Positions 27,201-39,378 of a stretch of DNA of 64,000 nucleotides are shown piece after piece. This DNA is from Hexactinellida sp. DTS-2022 (Eukaryota > Porifera > Hexactinellida): positions 13,144,001-13,208,000 of the forward strand of contig JAPNXP010000002.1 of NCBI GenBank assembly GCA_028753945.1, read 5' to 3'. The first letter of the stretch is position 1. Each line of letters begins with the position of its first letter. The translations under genes and the position numbers were made by a program. A model generated the notes under the pieces. It saw only the letters and a list, made by a program, of their open reading frames with translations, was not told the origin of the DNA and searched no databases.

Positions 27201-30200
27201 GGCTATTGGGCCTATTTATTTCGATACAGCACAAGAGCCAAAGGTAACAGCTGTCAATTCTCTAGCTAGCTTTCTAGCCAGCGAAGCAGATCTCCTGTCG
27301 AGCGAGGTGTATAGGGAGAGATGCCATATCGTCACGTTTAGCTTCTCTATTGGTAGGCTTATACTATGGATAATGGATTAGTACTTATAGTATATCGATC
27401 AACACCTTTTCCATATGAAAACCCGGCTTCGCAAAGGTGAATTATTGTAAAAAATAACCTGAAAATTACATTAGAAAATGTGTTGGCCGATGTACAGTAG
27501 AACCTCGTTACTAGAAACACTATGGGACCGCAAGATGCGTTTTCTTTATTCGGAATTCGTATTAACCAATGTGTTCGTACTACCTGGGTTCTACCATATA
27601 TAAACTAATAAAATATAACAGTTAAATTGTTGTTTGCTGTTGATTCTCTGCATTCCATTGACTCTAGTGAGTTACTATGAAGGCCTTTTCCACAATCCGA
27701 CTTGCATTCGCATGGGGCCTGCGATGACCACAAAGAACAGATCCGTCTACAAACCATTTCTCGCAGTGGGCAGTCACCAGGGACGCGTGCAGATATTCAA
27801 CCTGTACTACCACACTCCGCTGCGCGCGTTCTCAGTGCTCAACTGCCCCGTGACAGGAATACAGTGGACTAGCATGTACAGCATGTTGATATACGGACAC
27901 ACTGAGCCGGCGCTAACTGGGCTCGTTAGGTACGCTAACTACGCTAACTACAGTACACACGCTAACTACATTACACACGCTAACTACAGTAGAACCTCCC
28001 AGATTCGGACCTCTCAGAACCGAGCACCTAGCACCTCCCTAAACCGGGCAACAAATATTTAAATAAAATTAAATAAAATATTTTTCAAACAATTTAATTG
28101 GTAAATGATAAAATTGATGTCAGCTCGTCTGCTTATAGGTTGGTCTGTGCACGCTTTTCAGCTAGCGCAGCTGCCTTGTTTCTCCACTTCTTCACGAGGA
28201 GCAAGTGCTCTATTTCGACATCTCCTTTGAGACTCCAGCCATTCTAAGACCGTTTCCGGGGTTTCACATGCCTTTGCAGGTGATACAAAGCTTTTAGTAT
28301 CCGTGCAAGTATTTAATTCTTCATCAACTTCAGCGTGCACATCAAGGGCGCCCGCAGGCATACGCACTATACGCACGTGCGTATAGTAAATTTTATCTGT
28401 TAATTAATTTTAACACTCTTTTGTGCTAAGATTTTTTAAAATTAGTCATAAGACTCATGAGTTCGGAAATTGGATACAGAAACTGTCTGAAAAAAATATT
28501 GTGCGTACATCATCTTTTAACCTGCGGGCGCCCCTGGTGCACATTTAAAACTTCTGAAACAATTTCATCGTCAGTTAGAATTTGATAACCAGGTACCAGG
28601 ATCATGGTTATCTTCATCAAGCCCCAGTCCTGAGGCTGTAGACAATTTTCTTCACTCTCTGAAGAACCCAGTTCCCGAAACAATTCACTTAATTCTCGTA
28701 TTTCATCATTTGGTGAGGATACGTTATTTACAAAGAACAGTCGGAAAGTGGAAGGAATTTATTCCACCCCATCGCTAAGCTATCAGGGTTGCTTCATCCC
28801 AACTTTGTGCTGACCAATATACTGCTTCCTTGATCGTTACTTGTTTCAAGTTTTCAGGTATCGATAACTCTGATGAACGCTCCTCAAGTATTAAATGGCA
28901 TAATAATCACTTTTTGTAACGTCGTTTCATTGCTTCTAGAATGCCCTGATCCATAGGTTGGAGAATTGAAGTGGTGTTCGCTGGAAAAATATAGTTGCAA
29001 CTTTTCCATATTATGAATTTGTGATTGAAGTTTTTCCGCAGCGCGAAGCATGTCCAGCAATAAAAGTGCCTTATATTCAATGGATACCTTCTGACAAATT
29101 GTTTGACGAGGGAATAAATTTGAATTCAAACCATTGTAAAAAAACTTTGGCAACCATCCACGATTTTTTTTTGTACATAATAGCTAACTGGGGGCATTCC
29201 ATATTAGTGTGTTGGGAGTTTGCAGGTTCCAGAAGCATTGGCACAACCAAGCAAAATTACTCGGTCCTTTGATTACTTGAAGTTCTTTACATTTGTTTCA
29301 CCAGAAGAACGAGCGACTTTGATGGCATTAATTTCCACCATAACCCAGTTTCATCTGCATTAAATATTTGGTCCCTAGAATACCCTCCCTTTTCTATCAG
29401 ACTCTGCAGTTCCCTACGATATGGGTCTACCATTGAGGAATCAGCAGAGAGCATCTCAACCCTGAAGTTTATCAGCTCTTATTCCATGACGATGGCATAA
29501 TTTCTGGAGCCAGCCAGAGCTTGCCTTGAACAAATCCATATCCAATTTAGGGTAAAGTTTGGGAAATAACTGCAAGGACTTCTCTTGGAGTATGGGGCCT
29601 GAAATAGGCGCACCTTTAGAACGCTGTTGCATAAACCAAAGATGGCATGCTTGATCAAGTTCTGGAAATAAAACTTGCTTTATAATGCATCGCTTCTTCA
29701 CGGATGAGGGATTGTCGCAACTATATATGTATTTTGGATCTTTTCTCTCTGTTTCCAGATATCACTTACTGTCGATTTTATATTAAAATTTTCTGAGACT
29801 AATCGATGAGAATTTCCTCTTGCAAGTTCGGCGATAATTACCAGCTTCTTTTCAAGGTCAATTGCTTGATGCTTCCTCTTATTTCCAGACCCTGCGACAG
29901 ACATTATTCTAGAAAAGTATTCTAACAAGAATAGACGACAGTCAGATTAGTTCAATAAATAAAGTATATAAAGTATCGACAAAAGCAAGTAATAAAAATT
30001 AATAATTGCCCGGTTCTGAGAATTCAGAATTCTGGAGTTGCCCGGATCTCAGAAATTAAGTAATATATAAAGGTTTACTCTGTTTGCCCAGTTTGGCAGG
30101 TTATATATTAAGATTCTGAGTTCCGGCCAAATTCTAAGATCCGGGCACTAGTCGGACGGTACTGCCCGGATCTGAGAGGTTCTACTGTACAGTACACAAG

Positions 30201-33200
30201 CTAATCCGAACAGAGGTGTTCCAGTTAAAAATTATGTTCCGATTTGTGAATTTGTTCGGATTCGTGAGGTAATACATTACAGTGCAACTTCGATTATCCG
30301 AACCTCTTGGCACCAGGCAAACAAGTTTGAATAATCTACAGTTCGGATATTTTAATAATGTCAAATCCCCCTCAGACCAAAAGTCCCTATTAAGCTGAGT
30401 CATAGACTACTTAATACTTTAATATCTATGGCTGAGTCTACCGTACTATATATTAACAAGCTCTGCTCCCTGGTTTTACCCTGGACACATAGGAATGCAC
30501 ATGTCCCCGTTAGGAATGAGATCAGCTACCTGGACCTCAGTTCCGGAGAGTCAGTCAGCCTCCGCAAGGGCCACCTCTCAGATCCCGACTGTCCCATAGA
30601 CTGCATTCGAGTTTCTAACCTCAAACAGTACTTCCTAGTCGTGTTCAAGGACAAGCCTCTGGAGTACTGGGACCTGTTCACACTCTCGCCTCTGCGGATA
30701 TTGACAGCTCCTCACCCGATAACGACTGCGGTAGAGTGGGCGCCTGCTAACATAACGGGTAAGCTGAAGGCACAGCACGCTCAGCGGAAGCCAGGGCAGG
30801 GTGAGACCTACCAACAGGAGGTCTACCTCATGTCGGATCTCGATGGAATCCTGTATCAGGTAAGCGCTACCAGGGCTGATGAGCAGTGTTGCCTCTAAGC
30901 TGTTTATTTAACCGGAAAATCTCAGATTTCACAACTATAACCGATAGAATATCGCTAGTTTTGCCCGATCTCCAGAAAAACGGATACGCATCCTGTTTTT
31001 ATCAAACTTTTTGTTCAATTAATTTAATGGGGGTCAAATGTATTAAAATAAATTAGTGCATTTTCTGTCAAGCCAAATAATTCAAGTTATTCAACTATTC
31101 AAATTAGTGCTGGAAGCACTTTCCCGGATTACTGAGGTGCTAAAAAAGTTATTGTCGTCAAATGTCGATGACTGTATTCATCATATTGCGCCGCTGGAAA
31201 TTATAGTGTTTTAATGGGAGCTAGATGAAATGCCAGAATTTAACAAATAAGGATAAATCCCTGGAGCCCTCATATAATTTTCTCTCCCGGGAACCCTTGA
31301 ATTGGTTTTCTACTCAAAATGGACCAATTTTAGAATTGGTAACTGGCGATCTCCTTGGAATATATTCTCCCACTGGCCCCATTCGTGTTCCCGGGCCCTG
31401 GCTATAGAAGTGACTGCATTCCAAACTTGTTGTCCTTAATTATATTTACAATACCTGTAGATTATAGCTGAAGGAACTACACTAAGAGAGGCTAGTCGAT
31501 TCAGCCCAGAAACTGCGATGGGTATCGTAACCAGCATCTCCTGGAAAGGAGACTTGATTGTCATAGGCGATAGCGATGGAAACCTTTCTCTCTGGGACAC
31601 CAAGACAAAGAAGTACAAGGTAGCTAACTGCTATTTGGCCTTACTGATATATCGGCCAAACCCTTTCCAATATACAAACACGGCTTTTTATAATTTAAAA
31701 TGACCTTACCAGTGCCTGAAAATTACGTTAGATTAGGTGTTGGCCTATATGGTGTAAGTAATCCCATGTTATTTGTTATGAACACGTGCATTCTTTCTGC
31801 CGTTACGTTGCCTGGTTGTTTATAGATGCTTCAGTCAGCTCGTGGTGGCATTAAACAGTTGCGCATCGGCCCTGGTAAGGGCAACTTTAAAATATTCATT
31901 CTCTCACACAATTGGGTTGAGATTAAAGACATAGCGAAGAATTCTGAGCTCTGTGGTCAGCTCAAGCAGCCATTCGACGCTTGTGAGTGGGTCAATCCGG
32001 ACAAGTTGTGTCTTCTCAATGTCAGCGAGGGTTGGTTGCGAATCTCTGATTTGGCGTTTTTGCAAGAAAACGATCCTTACATGAGGGATCAACAAATCAC
32101 ACCATTTTTCTGTCCACACTTAATGCAGCATTCAAAGCCAGCTTTCCTCCTACGGACTCTGTTGCAGCATCAACCGTGGATGGAGCGTTATTCCGCTACT
32201 TCGTTTAAGGACGTGCAACTTGCTAGTGTGTCAGTCAAGCGCGAAATGGACAGTGCTCTGCATTTGACTCCGCACTTCTCTCTCTCAATGCTGACTAATG
32301 CTAAGTTCGGCGTGGCAGAGCGCTGCTGTATCGCTGCACTGTTGTACGGAGATTCTAATGAGCACTTGTTCTGGATACTGGCCTTGCATTATTTGAGGAA
32401 ATTCAAAAGAATACATCGAGAAAATAACAAGAAAGAAGGTAGATTAAGTTTTTATTATATTTCTATAGATTAAGCGTTTCTCAACTTTAGCTTTTCCACC
32501 GAATATCAACTACAGGTAAACCTCCCAAAGCGGCACCCATCGGGAGAATGATTTTGTGCCGCTTCTCGGAGGTTTCCCTACTCGGAGGTGCCGCTTTGGG
32601 AGGTTTACCTGTATTTGGCAAATACAACTGAACTCTCGTTATAACGAAGTGCTTTGAACCTGCAATTCTTTGTTATATCTGGATATTCGTTAAAGCGGAT
32701 AATAATTAATGCATTTATTGCTTTGGGGAAAAACTACATTTCGTTATAAGCGGTATTTCTGTATATCCGACTTCGTTATAACGTAGTTCACTGAAGTACT
32801 TGATCAAACCGAACTGGTAGATTATGGCACTGGTAGATTAATTATGGGTGCAGCATTTCCGCACTATATACTAGTTGGCATTTTGGTGGCCTCAATTTTT
32901 TTGGTGCGGCCTGTGCCTCAAGTGCCGCACCTTGGCTACGTCTCTGAGTAGATCCTGCGTAGTCCGACCCCTTATAGTCCAGAATTCGCCTTAATCCGAC
33001 ACAAATTTCTTATCCCAACGAGTGTCGGATTAGGCAGGTTCTACTGTATTCGGTTGCACGTTTATTAACTTGCAAAGTGTATAAGTTAGTCATTCGGACC
33101 ACTTGTGTATTCCCGCAGATCAACCAGCTGCAGAGCTAAGCTTGCGGCCGGTTAAACCCAAGCAGCAGAGCTCCGATCTGTTCGTGCCGGAGAGAGACGC

Positions 33201-36200
33201 GTTGGAGAGAATAACCTCCTCGAGGGAGTGTCTCTTTAGTCCTGAGACCAGCAGTCTGTCCGAAACCAGCACTGATGCACAGTACAGCTCCGGATTTCCT
33301 GGTAACTATACACTCAGCTCTGCTTAGAGGTTTAACAATTTACGTCTGCTGGATATGAAATACTTTTTATTATGAACAAGCCATATGGTCCCAATTTTAA
33401 CAACATACAGTAGACTGTCGTTAATACGAACACCAGGGGACCGTATAATTTTGTTCGTATTATCACGAGTGTGAAGTTGGCACAGTATTCAACTGAGCAC
33501 AGGTCAAATCCAAATTTGAGGCCATTCCCACAATTGGATTTGGCCAAAAATAAAACACCTTAAAGGGGAGATACGGACGTTTTTGATTCTGGATAAAAAT
33601 CTTTAAAAATTTTATTTTTTGTATATATTTTTACATTATGTCTGAGCACTAAATTTTTTTCTTTTCACTGGCGCCCAACTTGCCATTCTGGGATGGGGCC
33701 CCCATCTCGAGATTTTTCCTGGGATGGGAATGTATGGATTCCCATCCCGAGAATCTGTCGAATGGAGGAAATCTGCGATTACTTACAAACACAATTAAGG
33801 AGATGGAATGTCGATTTCAGGAAATCAACTATGGCAACATTTAATCTATTACTATTTCTAAATATACTGTAAGATGCTATCTATCCAAATCCGAAAGAAA
33901 AATTTAATTCTGACATTTCTTTAACCTTTTGACGCCACTAGAGGTCAAAATCGCAGACATTTTGTAAAAAATAATCCGCAAAATTTCCTGGGAGTGACCT
34001 TTGAATACCATAGCATATCTCAAAATGCATAAGTCGTGGAGCGAAATCTTTCCCTAAAAAATGATCCTTATTAGTTGTTCTTGTGATTATGCCGTGTCGA
34101 TTTTCAACTTTAATACAAAGTTATAGAGTTAATAATTATATAATGCCAAAATTCTCATAAAATCGAGTTATTATTTGAAAATCTATAGAATAAAGAATTT
34201 AATCTATATCGTAAATTCTGTGCGGCATAATTACTTCTAATAATATAGAAGAGTTAAACTTGCACTTATAATAGAACTTCCGCCAAATAGAGTAAATAGC
34301 TAGAATTTATATGGACGAGTATGGATTCATTATTAGGCTATTTTAAACTATTGATATCTAATTTAAATTTTCAATTTAGAGAATTGTGGTTATGCTGTTA
34401 TATATAACATAGGCGTAGCACGCGGTCCGGCTGGTCCGGCGCCGGACCAGTTTTAATTTATTCTACTATATTATATAGGAGGGTCCGGTTATGGCCGGAC
34501 CACTTTAACTGTTTGGCCGGAGAGTTTTCAGAGCCGTGCGACGCCCGTGTTTTCCTATTAAATATTAGCACAAATCAAGTGAGTCCCCCCATCCCGACAT
34601 TTTGGAAACTTGGGCGCCACTGCTTTTTACAACAATTTTTCGAAATTGAATTTAAAACTTTGCATACATGTTTGTGACTAAGTGACGTTTCTTATGTCAA
34701 AATATTTCAAAAAAATATCAATATTCCTATGAAATATAGCTTGGCAAAGTTGAACATGTGTTTACTTCAGATTATATATTTCTATATTGATCGAGTGAAC
34801 AAGCACATGTGCTGTATTAATCTATTTGGTGATAATTCGATAATGATTTATATTAGTTTAGCGTTTCCAATTTGTCTTTGCCATAGTCAATATACACTTA
34901 TACAGCCTAGTTCTCGTATTTTTCTGCTCAACATTTATACTGCATTCAAAACTCTAAATTATTATTTACTTCTATTTCCTACAAAGACAACTGATGTTTT
35001 AATACACAATACCTCACAGACAATGCAATACCTAATACAGAATAAACATATAATACAGTAGATGTCGGATATAAGCACACCGGTTATAAGAACATTTCGG
35101 ATATGAGCACACTATGTTGGAAAACGGTTGCCATATGGCCTGTATAATTTATGTCGGTTATAAGAACATGTCGGTTATAAGCACATTAAGTGCAGTTCCC
35201 GACGATGTGCTTATAACCGGCATCCACTGTATTAACTTTTGTATGTAAGATGAGAGAGAGTTTTAGATTCTTTTACTGGTCTTCTTTGAAGATGTATATC
35301 GCGAATTTGTTTGGAATAGATTAGACCTCTACGCGGGGCGGGTTAATAAACGCGGGTTGCGGACTGGCAACCCGCGGGATTTTCGGGTCAAAGGATCTGA
35401 ATATTTTCTTGACGGGGCGGGTGCGTGTCACGGATTTTCTTTCGGGTTGGTGTGGGGCAGCGCGGGTTAGTTGCAAGTGAATAACTTTCAGAGGAATTAA
35501 GTCACTGAATCAAGTATATTACTATTTTAATTGAGCACCATCTAGCTTTCCAATTAATATAATACTCAACGTAATACCTGCGAATATTATATTGACAGCG
35601 CGAATTGCGGGTTAGATACGTGTTGATTTGGTTATAGTTCTGAGTTGATTTGATTATACGACCCGCGCGCAGAGGTCTAGTGTAGATTTGTGGGTCTAGT
35701 GTCTTGTTTGGAGGGAAATTTATCAATATATTTACCAGTCTCATTGTTTTGAGTAGATAATCATAGGATGGCTAACTGTTACTGCGGTATGTAGATGATA
35801 ATGCGTGGTTGCGTGTTGTTTCCATGATAAAAATTCGAAAATATTTCAAATTTCAAATTTTGTTTAAGTGCAAAAACAATTGAAATCAATATATATATAT
35901 AACAGGGTTTTTTTTAAGGTTGAGACCTTGGTGCAACTCAACACTGCTTCGCCCGCTGCCGACCCTTAATCGTGGTGTAATTCTACACTGCAGAGGCCGC
36001 TGCCGATCCGAATCGTGGTGTAACTCCAAAAAATCTTGGTGCAAATTTTACACCAAGATCGGCCTTTAAAGAAATCCTGTATATATATACTTGAAATATA
36101 AACGTCTCCTCTATTTAATGACACCATTTTTGTCCAGTTCCAACAATGGGAAGTGTCTAAAATTATAACTTGAAGTATGCTCAGTTGAAAATGTATTAAA

Positions 36201-38971
36201 AGGGTACTGACGTGATCGATCATTGAATAAGTGCAAAATTATTTCAATTGTATTTCTTAGGAAAATTAATATTTTTTTAAAATATTTTGACCTAAGAAAC
36301 GTCCCATAGTCACAAACATGTATGCAAACTTTGCAAAAGTTTTAAATTCAATTTCGAAAAACTGTTGTCAAAAAAGACATAATGTAAAAATAAATATAAA
36401 ATTAAAATTAAGATATTTTTATCCAGAATCAAGAACGTCCGTATCTCCCCTTTTAGTTAGGGAATTTTACCTCAAATTATAGGTAAACCTTGAAAAAAAT
36501 TGTTACCAAACAATTTCTACACTAGAGTCTTCTTCTGGACCCAAATAAACATAGAAAAAAAGTTGCAAGCCCAAACCCGTGAGGAAATTTTTTTACACGG
36601 GTTTGCAGTTTCTGATTTTCCATAGTAAATCGCCGACATTTTTGGAGCTAACTTTCTCAAATCAGCTCCAATCTACTTATTATCACCATATTGGTACTCT
36701 GCGTTAAATTTCCAGCAATTTGATATATCACATGTCCATATTTGGAAGATTTTTTTCCATAGCAACGCTGGAATGTCTTAGGAATGTGTAAAATTTCCAT
36801 TATCAAATTATGTTCCCACATAATCAAGTGACCCCTCATTCGACTCCATTCAACTACCTGAGTAAAATTATACACATACCGACACTCTAAAACGTGATTT
36901 TATAAAATTATTCGAGATTTACAGTTAATCTCGAAAATCTCGAATAATTTTATAAAATCACGTTTTAGAGTGTCGTATCGACTCGTATGTGTATATGGTA
37001 TGTATATTTGATTACGTCATTGTGGTTAAATCTGATGAGAAATCATTCACAAAAGTATTTTAGATGTTTCCAGCGTATTTGAAAACCTAAGTTTAGTTTA
37101 TTCCATGACAATAGGTGATTTATTTTACGAGCAATTAGAAAGTAAACACTGGCCTGGAAATAAAATGGCAAATACTAGACTTATCTAGCCGTATTATATA
37201 GTAGGCCATGGGCTAGTATAATTAAACCATATACTCCTTAAAAATTATTTACCCTAGCACCCTACTGTATTCATATTTACGAGTCTACTGTACATAGGGT
37301 TTGTATTAGGTTGATTTCGCTTCTCTCTGTTATGAAGACAATTTTTGGTCCCATAAATGTTTACAATAAGCAGACCTAACTTTTGTTCTCTAATCATTAT
37401 CATAAATCCTCTATATTTCTTAATATACTATATAAATATTATGCAGTAAATTATTGTAATTCTGAGGTTGCCTTATCTAAGTTATCTAAACAATTAAAGT
37501 TCTCTATTTCTATTCGAGTGGTGTTGTATGTTAATTGAACTTCCCTCTTCTCTTTAAACATTGACACGTGTGTCTTACAGTTACTGAGCAGAAAAACAAT
37601 TATCCCAATTAATTTATTATTGATAGTATTATTAGGTAGATTGTCTTGGCTAGCTAGCTAGTTAATTAATTTGATTAATAATGTTATAGATATCCAAAAG
37701 CTTGAGTTATCAGAAGATCTGCTATGTGACTTGCCTAGTTACCAATTGCTCGCTTTGAAATGGCAAGACATTCTAGAGGCCAACAGACGCACACCGCTGC
37801 AGACACGAGAGTGTGCTGCTCAGCTGATACAGATTAACGAGGCGGATAGAGCAGTGCAGCTCTTGTTGGAAACTGATTCGGACGATGCTAACTACCACGT
37901 GGACAGCCTCAGGGCTTGTCTGGTGGCGACTATTCGTTCTAGCGGAGCCTCGCAGAGTACTATCAAACTGGTCGCCACTAGTCTGATTGCAAATGGGCAG
38001 CTTAGTAAGGGCGTGGAGCTACTGTGTCTCATTGACAAAGGGATTGATGCTTGCAGGTTCACAGTTAATTCAGTAAACCTGGCCTAATAATCGTATTTTG
38101 TATTAATTCAACTTTTTAATGACAAACCTCACTTTATACAATTACTAATTCTACAAAACATTCAACAGAATTTACGGAACTGAATTTGGCCGCTTGCAAT
38201 ATTTCGGATAATTGGGTAAAACCACCCTCGGACTAAAGTGACTCATTAAGCGAAGTTGACTGAATAGTCAGATCCGCTTATTGTGAACTACTTTCGTCTG
38301 CTTAATATGAAATCCTTTTATTATGAACAAACCCTATTGTCCAAATTTATCACTTAAATAGGGTTTCTATAAGTTGAGGTTGCTTATCATGAAATCTCTC
38401 TACTATGAAGAAAATTTTGGTCCCTGAATGTTCATTCATAGGCTATGGTCATTATAATAAACCTGACTCTATTAATATAAAACGATTCTGCAGATACCTC
38501 CAGACTTACAACAAGTGGTACGAAGCCGCGCATCTAGCCAAGTCCACACTGAGTGCTCCCGAGTGCCACGAGGTGTTTATGCGCTGGGCTGACCACCTCA
38601 CTAGCCCTATGGCCAACAGGCAACAGGGCATTCTCGTGTACCTGTCCATATTCGAATTCCAGCGTGTCCTAGAGATGCTATACGCAATGAGGTATTTCGA
38701 GAGAGCAGCTCTGCTTGTTGAAGCCTGCATAGAGTTTGATGTGTTGGACTGTAGCATTCCAGAGATCCAGTCTGTGTGTGAAGCAATCTTCCTTGAGTAT
38801 GCACGGGTATTGTTCAGTTTGGACTATTATGTAGCAGCTGAATATTACACGGGAAAATCTGGGGGAAATGGACGGAAACTTTTAGACGAGTTTCGCACCA
38901 AACAAGACGAGATGCATTCAACTAATGAAACGGATACTTTTGAAGAAAATGAGGCACTGTTCAAGGTGTAA
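24235..38971 (+). CDS. WDR11: WD repeat-containing protein 11
   Basis: Twelve exons were read: 24235-24534, 24998-25219, 25679-26005, 26445-26741, 27070-27352, 27668-27929, 30514-30859, 31461-31619, 31826-32438, 33119-33301, 37690-38056 and 38494-38971. All phases agree, giving about 1279 residues against about 1224 in human. The protein forms two beta-propellers and a helical tail; in vertebrates it works at the trans-Golgi with FAM91A1 and in Hedgehog/ciliary signalling. Family landmarks: LKLASADSSGMVYVWDVK in exon 1, LHENCSLSFRL in exon 4, HLKQYF-like NLKQYFLVVFKDKPLEYWDL in exon 7, WKGDLIVIGDSDGNLSLWD in exon 8, and the conserved C-terminus AVQLLLETDSDD, then STIKLVATSLIANGQL, then ALLVEACIEFD. 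Exon 4 is much richer in GC than its surroundings. Introns 6 and 10 are swollen by transposons. Confidence 0.95.
24790..24951. repeat. Tigger/pogo-type MITE in WDR11 intron 1
   Basis: It begins CAGTAGAACCTCGTTAATAC, contains GGAGTTTGTATTAACCGGAG, and ends ACTAACGAGGTTCTAATG, flanked by TA. It is the cleanest copy of the commonest family in the window. Confidence 0.85.
26014..26169. repeat. Tigger/pogo-type MITE in WDR11 intron 3
   Basis: It starts CAGTGTAACCTCGTTATTAC and ends GTACTAACGATGTTCTACT. A second partial copy follows at about 26254-26325 in the same intron. Confidence 0.75.
26874..27038. repeat. Tigger/pogo-type MITE in WDR11 intron 4
   Basis: It starts CAGACTCTCGTTAATACG and ends ATAACGAGAGTCTACAG followed by TA. 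The interior shares the family word AGTACAAGGTTTAATTCCAC with the copy near 410-500. Confidence 0.8.
27495..27596. repeat. Short Tigger/pogo-type MITE in WDR11 intron 5
   Basis: It starts CAGTAGAACCTCGTTACT and ends GTACTACCTGGGTTCTACC. It is about 100 bases long. Confidence 0.7.
27930..27986 (+). repeat. Short tandem repeat beside the Tigger insertion
   Basis: The unit ACGCTAACTAC(A/-) with variants is repeated about four times, directly after the WDR11 exon 6 donor and before the Tigger left end. Confidence 0.7.
27987..30187 (-). mobile_element. Degraded Tigger/pogo transposon in WDR11 intron 6
   Basis: The ends CAGTAGAACCTCCCAGATTC and GGATCTGAGAGGTTCTACTG are inverted repeats with TA on each side (27985-27986 and 30188-30189). 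The reverse strand carries a broken transposase: an N-terminal CENP-B/psq-type HTH (KRKHQAIDLEKKLVIIAELA, 29928-29700), a Tc5/CENP-B-type HTH region (LDQACHLWFMQQRSKGAPIS, about 29690-29460), then after a frameshift the DDE segment FNADETGLWW (about 29350). Further stops and shifts follow down to about 28880. The TIR matches the small MITEs, so this class of element is a plausible source of their transposition enzyme. It lies opposite to WDR11 transcription. Confidence 0.85.
30282..30420. repeat. MITE remnant of the CAGTGCAACCTCGATTATCC family
   Basis: The left end CAGTGCAACTTCGATTATCC is clear and the right part TTCGGATATTTTAATAATG is decayed. It lies in WDR11 intron 6, right of the Tigger element. 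Confidence 0.65.
32513..32611. repeat. 99-base hairpin MITE in WDR11 intron 9
   Basis: It starts CAGGTAAACCTCCCAAAGCG and ends in the exact complement CGCTTTGGGAGGTTTACCTG, with TA on both sides (32511-32512, 32612-32613). Most of the element folds on itself, which suggests a recent insertion. Confidence 0.9.
32625..32792. repeat. MITE of the CTCGTTATAACGAAGT family
   Basis: The left end is AACTGAACTCTCGTTATAAC and the right end CGTTATAACGTAGTTCACTG. The copy at 44136-44301 belongs to the same family. Confidence 0.75.
33670..34618. mobile_element. Nested element with GGCGCCCAA ends
   Basis: It has short inverted ends TGGCGCCCAACTTG and AACTTGGGCGCCA inside the left terminal repeat of the 33562-36453 element, with CACTG-like flanks. 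A further GC-rich hAT-like insert (CCGGCTGGTCCGGCGCCGG) lies inside it at about 34410-34545. No coding frame is seen. Confidence 0.65.
35055..35229. repeat. MITE with CAGTAGATGTCGGATATAAG ends
   Basis: It is a TA-flanked inverted-repeat element, left end CAGTAGATGTCGGATATAAG and right end GCTTATAACCGGCATCCACTG. It is nested in the 2.9 kb element. Confidence 0.85.
35322..35679. repeat. hAT-like MITE with TAGACCTCT ends
   Basis: The ends TAGACCTCTACGCGGGGCGG and the complement of CGACCCGCGCGCAGAGGTCTA are inverted. The flanking 8-mers GAATAGAT and GTGTAGAT are similar, as expected for a decayed hAT duplication. The GC-rich ends stand out from the AT-rich surroundings. Confidence 0.75.
36871..36999. 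repeat. Perfect 41-base inverted repeat in WDR11 intron 10
   Basis: 36880-36920 and 36935-36975 are exact reverse complements around a 14-base loop. The pairing resumes further out (TACACATAC with GTATGTGTA). It is probably a young hairpin MITE and could form a stable hairpin in the pre-mRNA. Confidence 0.85.
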
Positions 38972-39378
38972 AGAATATGTATAATTATTGGGTATAATAT
39001 AGTTCTTCTCTTATTATGACATTCAATACAGCGTGCTATTAGAGAAATTAATACGTTTGTTGTGCTATAGACTTTTATAAATTCCCTTATTTCCCAAATA
39101 ATCAACCTTCGTTATTTTTTGTTCGTTAATTTCCCTAACAAATAGCTGTGAAATTTTTCTTTATCGGATTATGATTTCTACATGATGTTTCATAAGCCCA
39201 CGCCGATTTGCTATATGTTATTGTAAGTTCCTTTTCCATGTATTTTATCAAACTATCTACAGCCGTGACCTACGTTATTACCTAGGTCACGCTACAGCAT
39301 ACTTTCCTCCTGCGCTTATTCGTGGAGTATTCATAACTTATGTTATTTGATACATTTTATTATTAATTAGCGATTAGA
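38972..39378. other. Spacer WDR11-tetraspanin
   Basis: No gene or clear repeat is seen. A short palindromic stretch CCGTGACCTACGTTATTACCTAGGTCACG begins near 39263 (arms GTGACCTA / TAGGTCAC). It presumably holds the WDR11 3' end and the tetraspanin promoter. Confidence 0.5.

Larger units (their letters stand above)
33562..36453. mobile_element. About 2.9 kb element with roughly 250-base terminal inverted repeats, carrying nested insertions
   Basis: The ends AAGGGGAGATACGGACGTTT and the complement of AACGTCCGTATCTCCCCTT are inverted. The similarity continues inward for about 250 bases on each side (shared CATACATGTTTGTGACTA and TTCGAAATTGAATTTAAAAC), once the insertion at 33670-34618 is skipped. 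It fills most of WDR11 intron 10. I see no transposase frame, so it is non-autonomous. Confidence 0.75.

Noticed and set aside
34729-35061. 110-codon hydrophobic frame in WDR11 intron 10
   Set aside because: It overlaps the inner part of a transposon and is low-complexity AT-rich sequence; there is no conserved domain or splice context.
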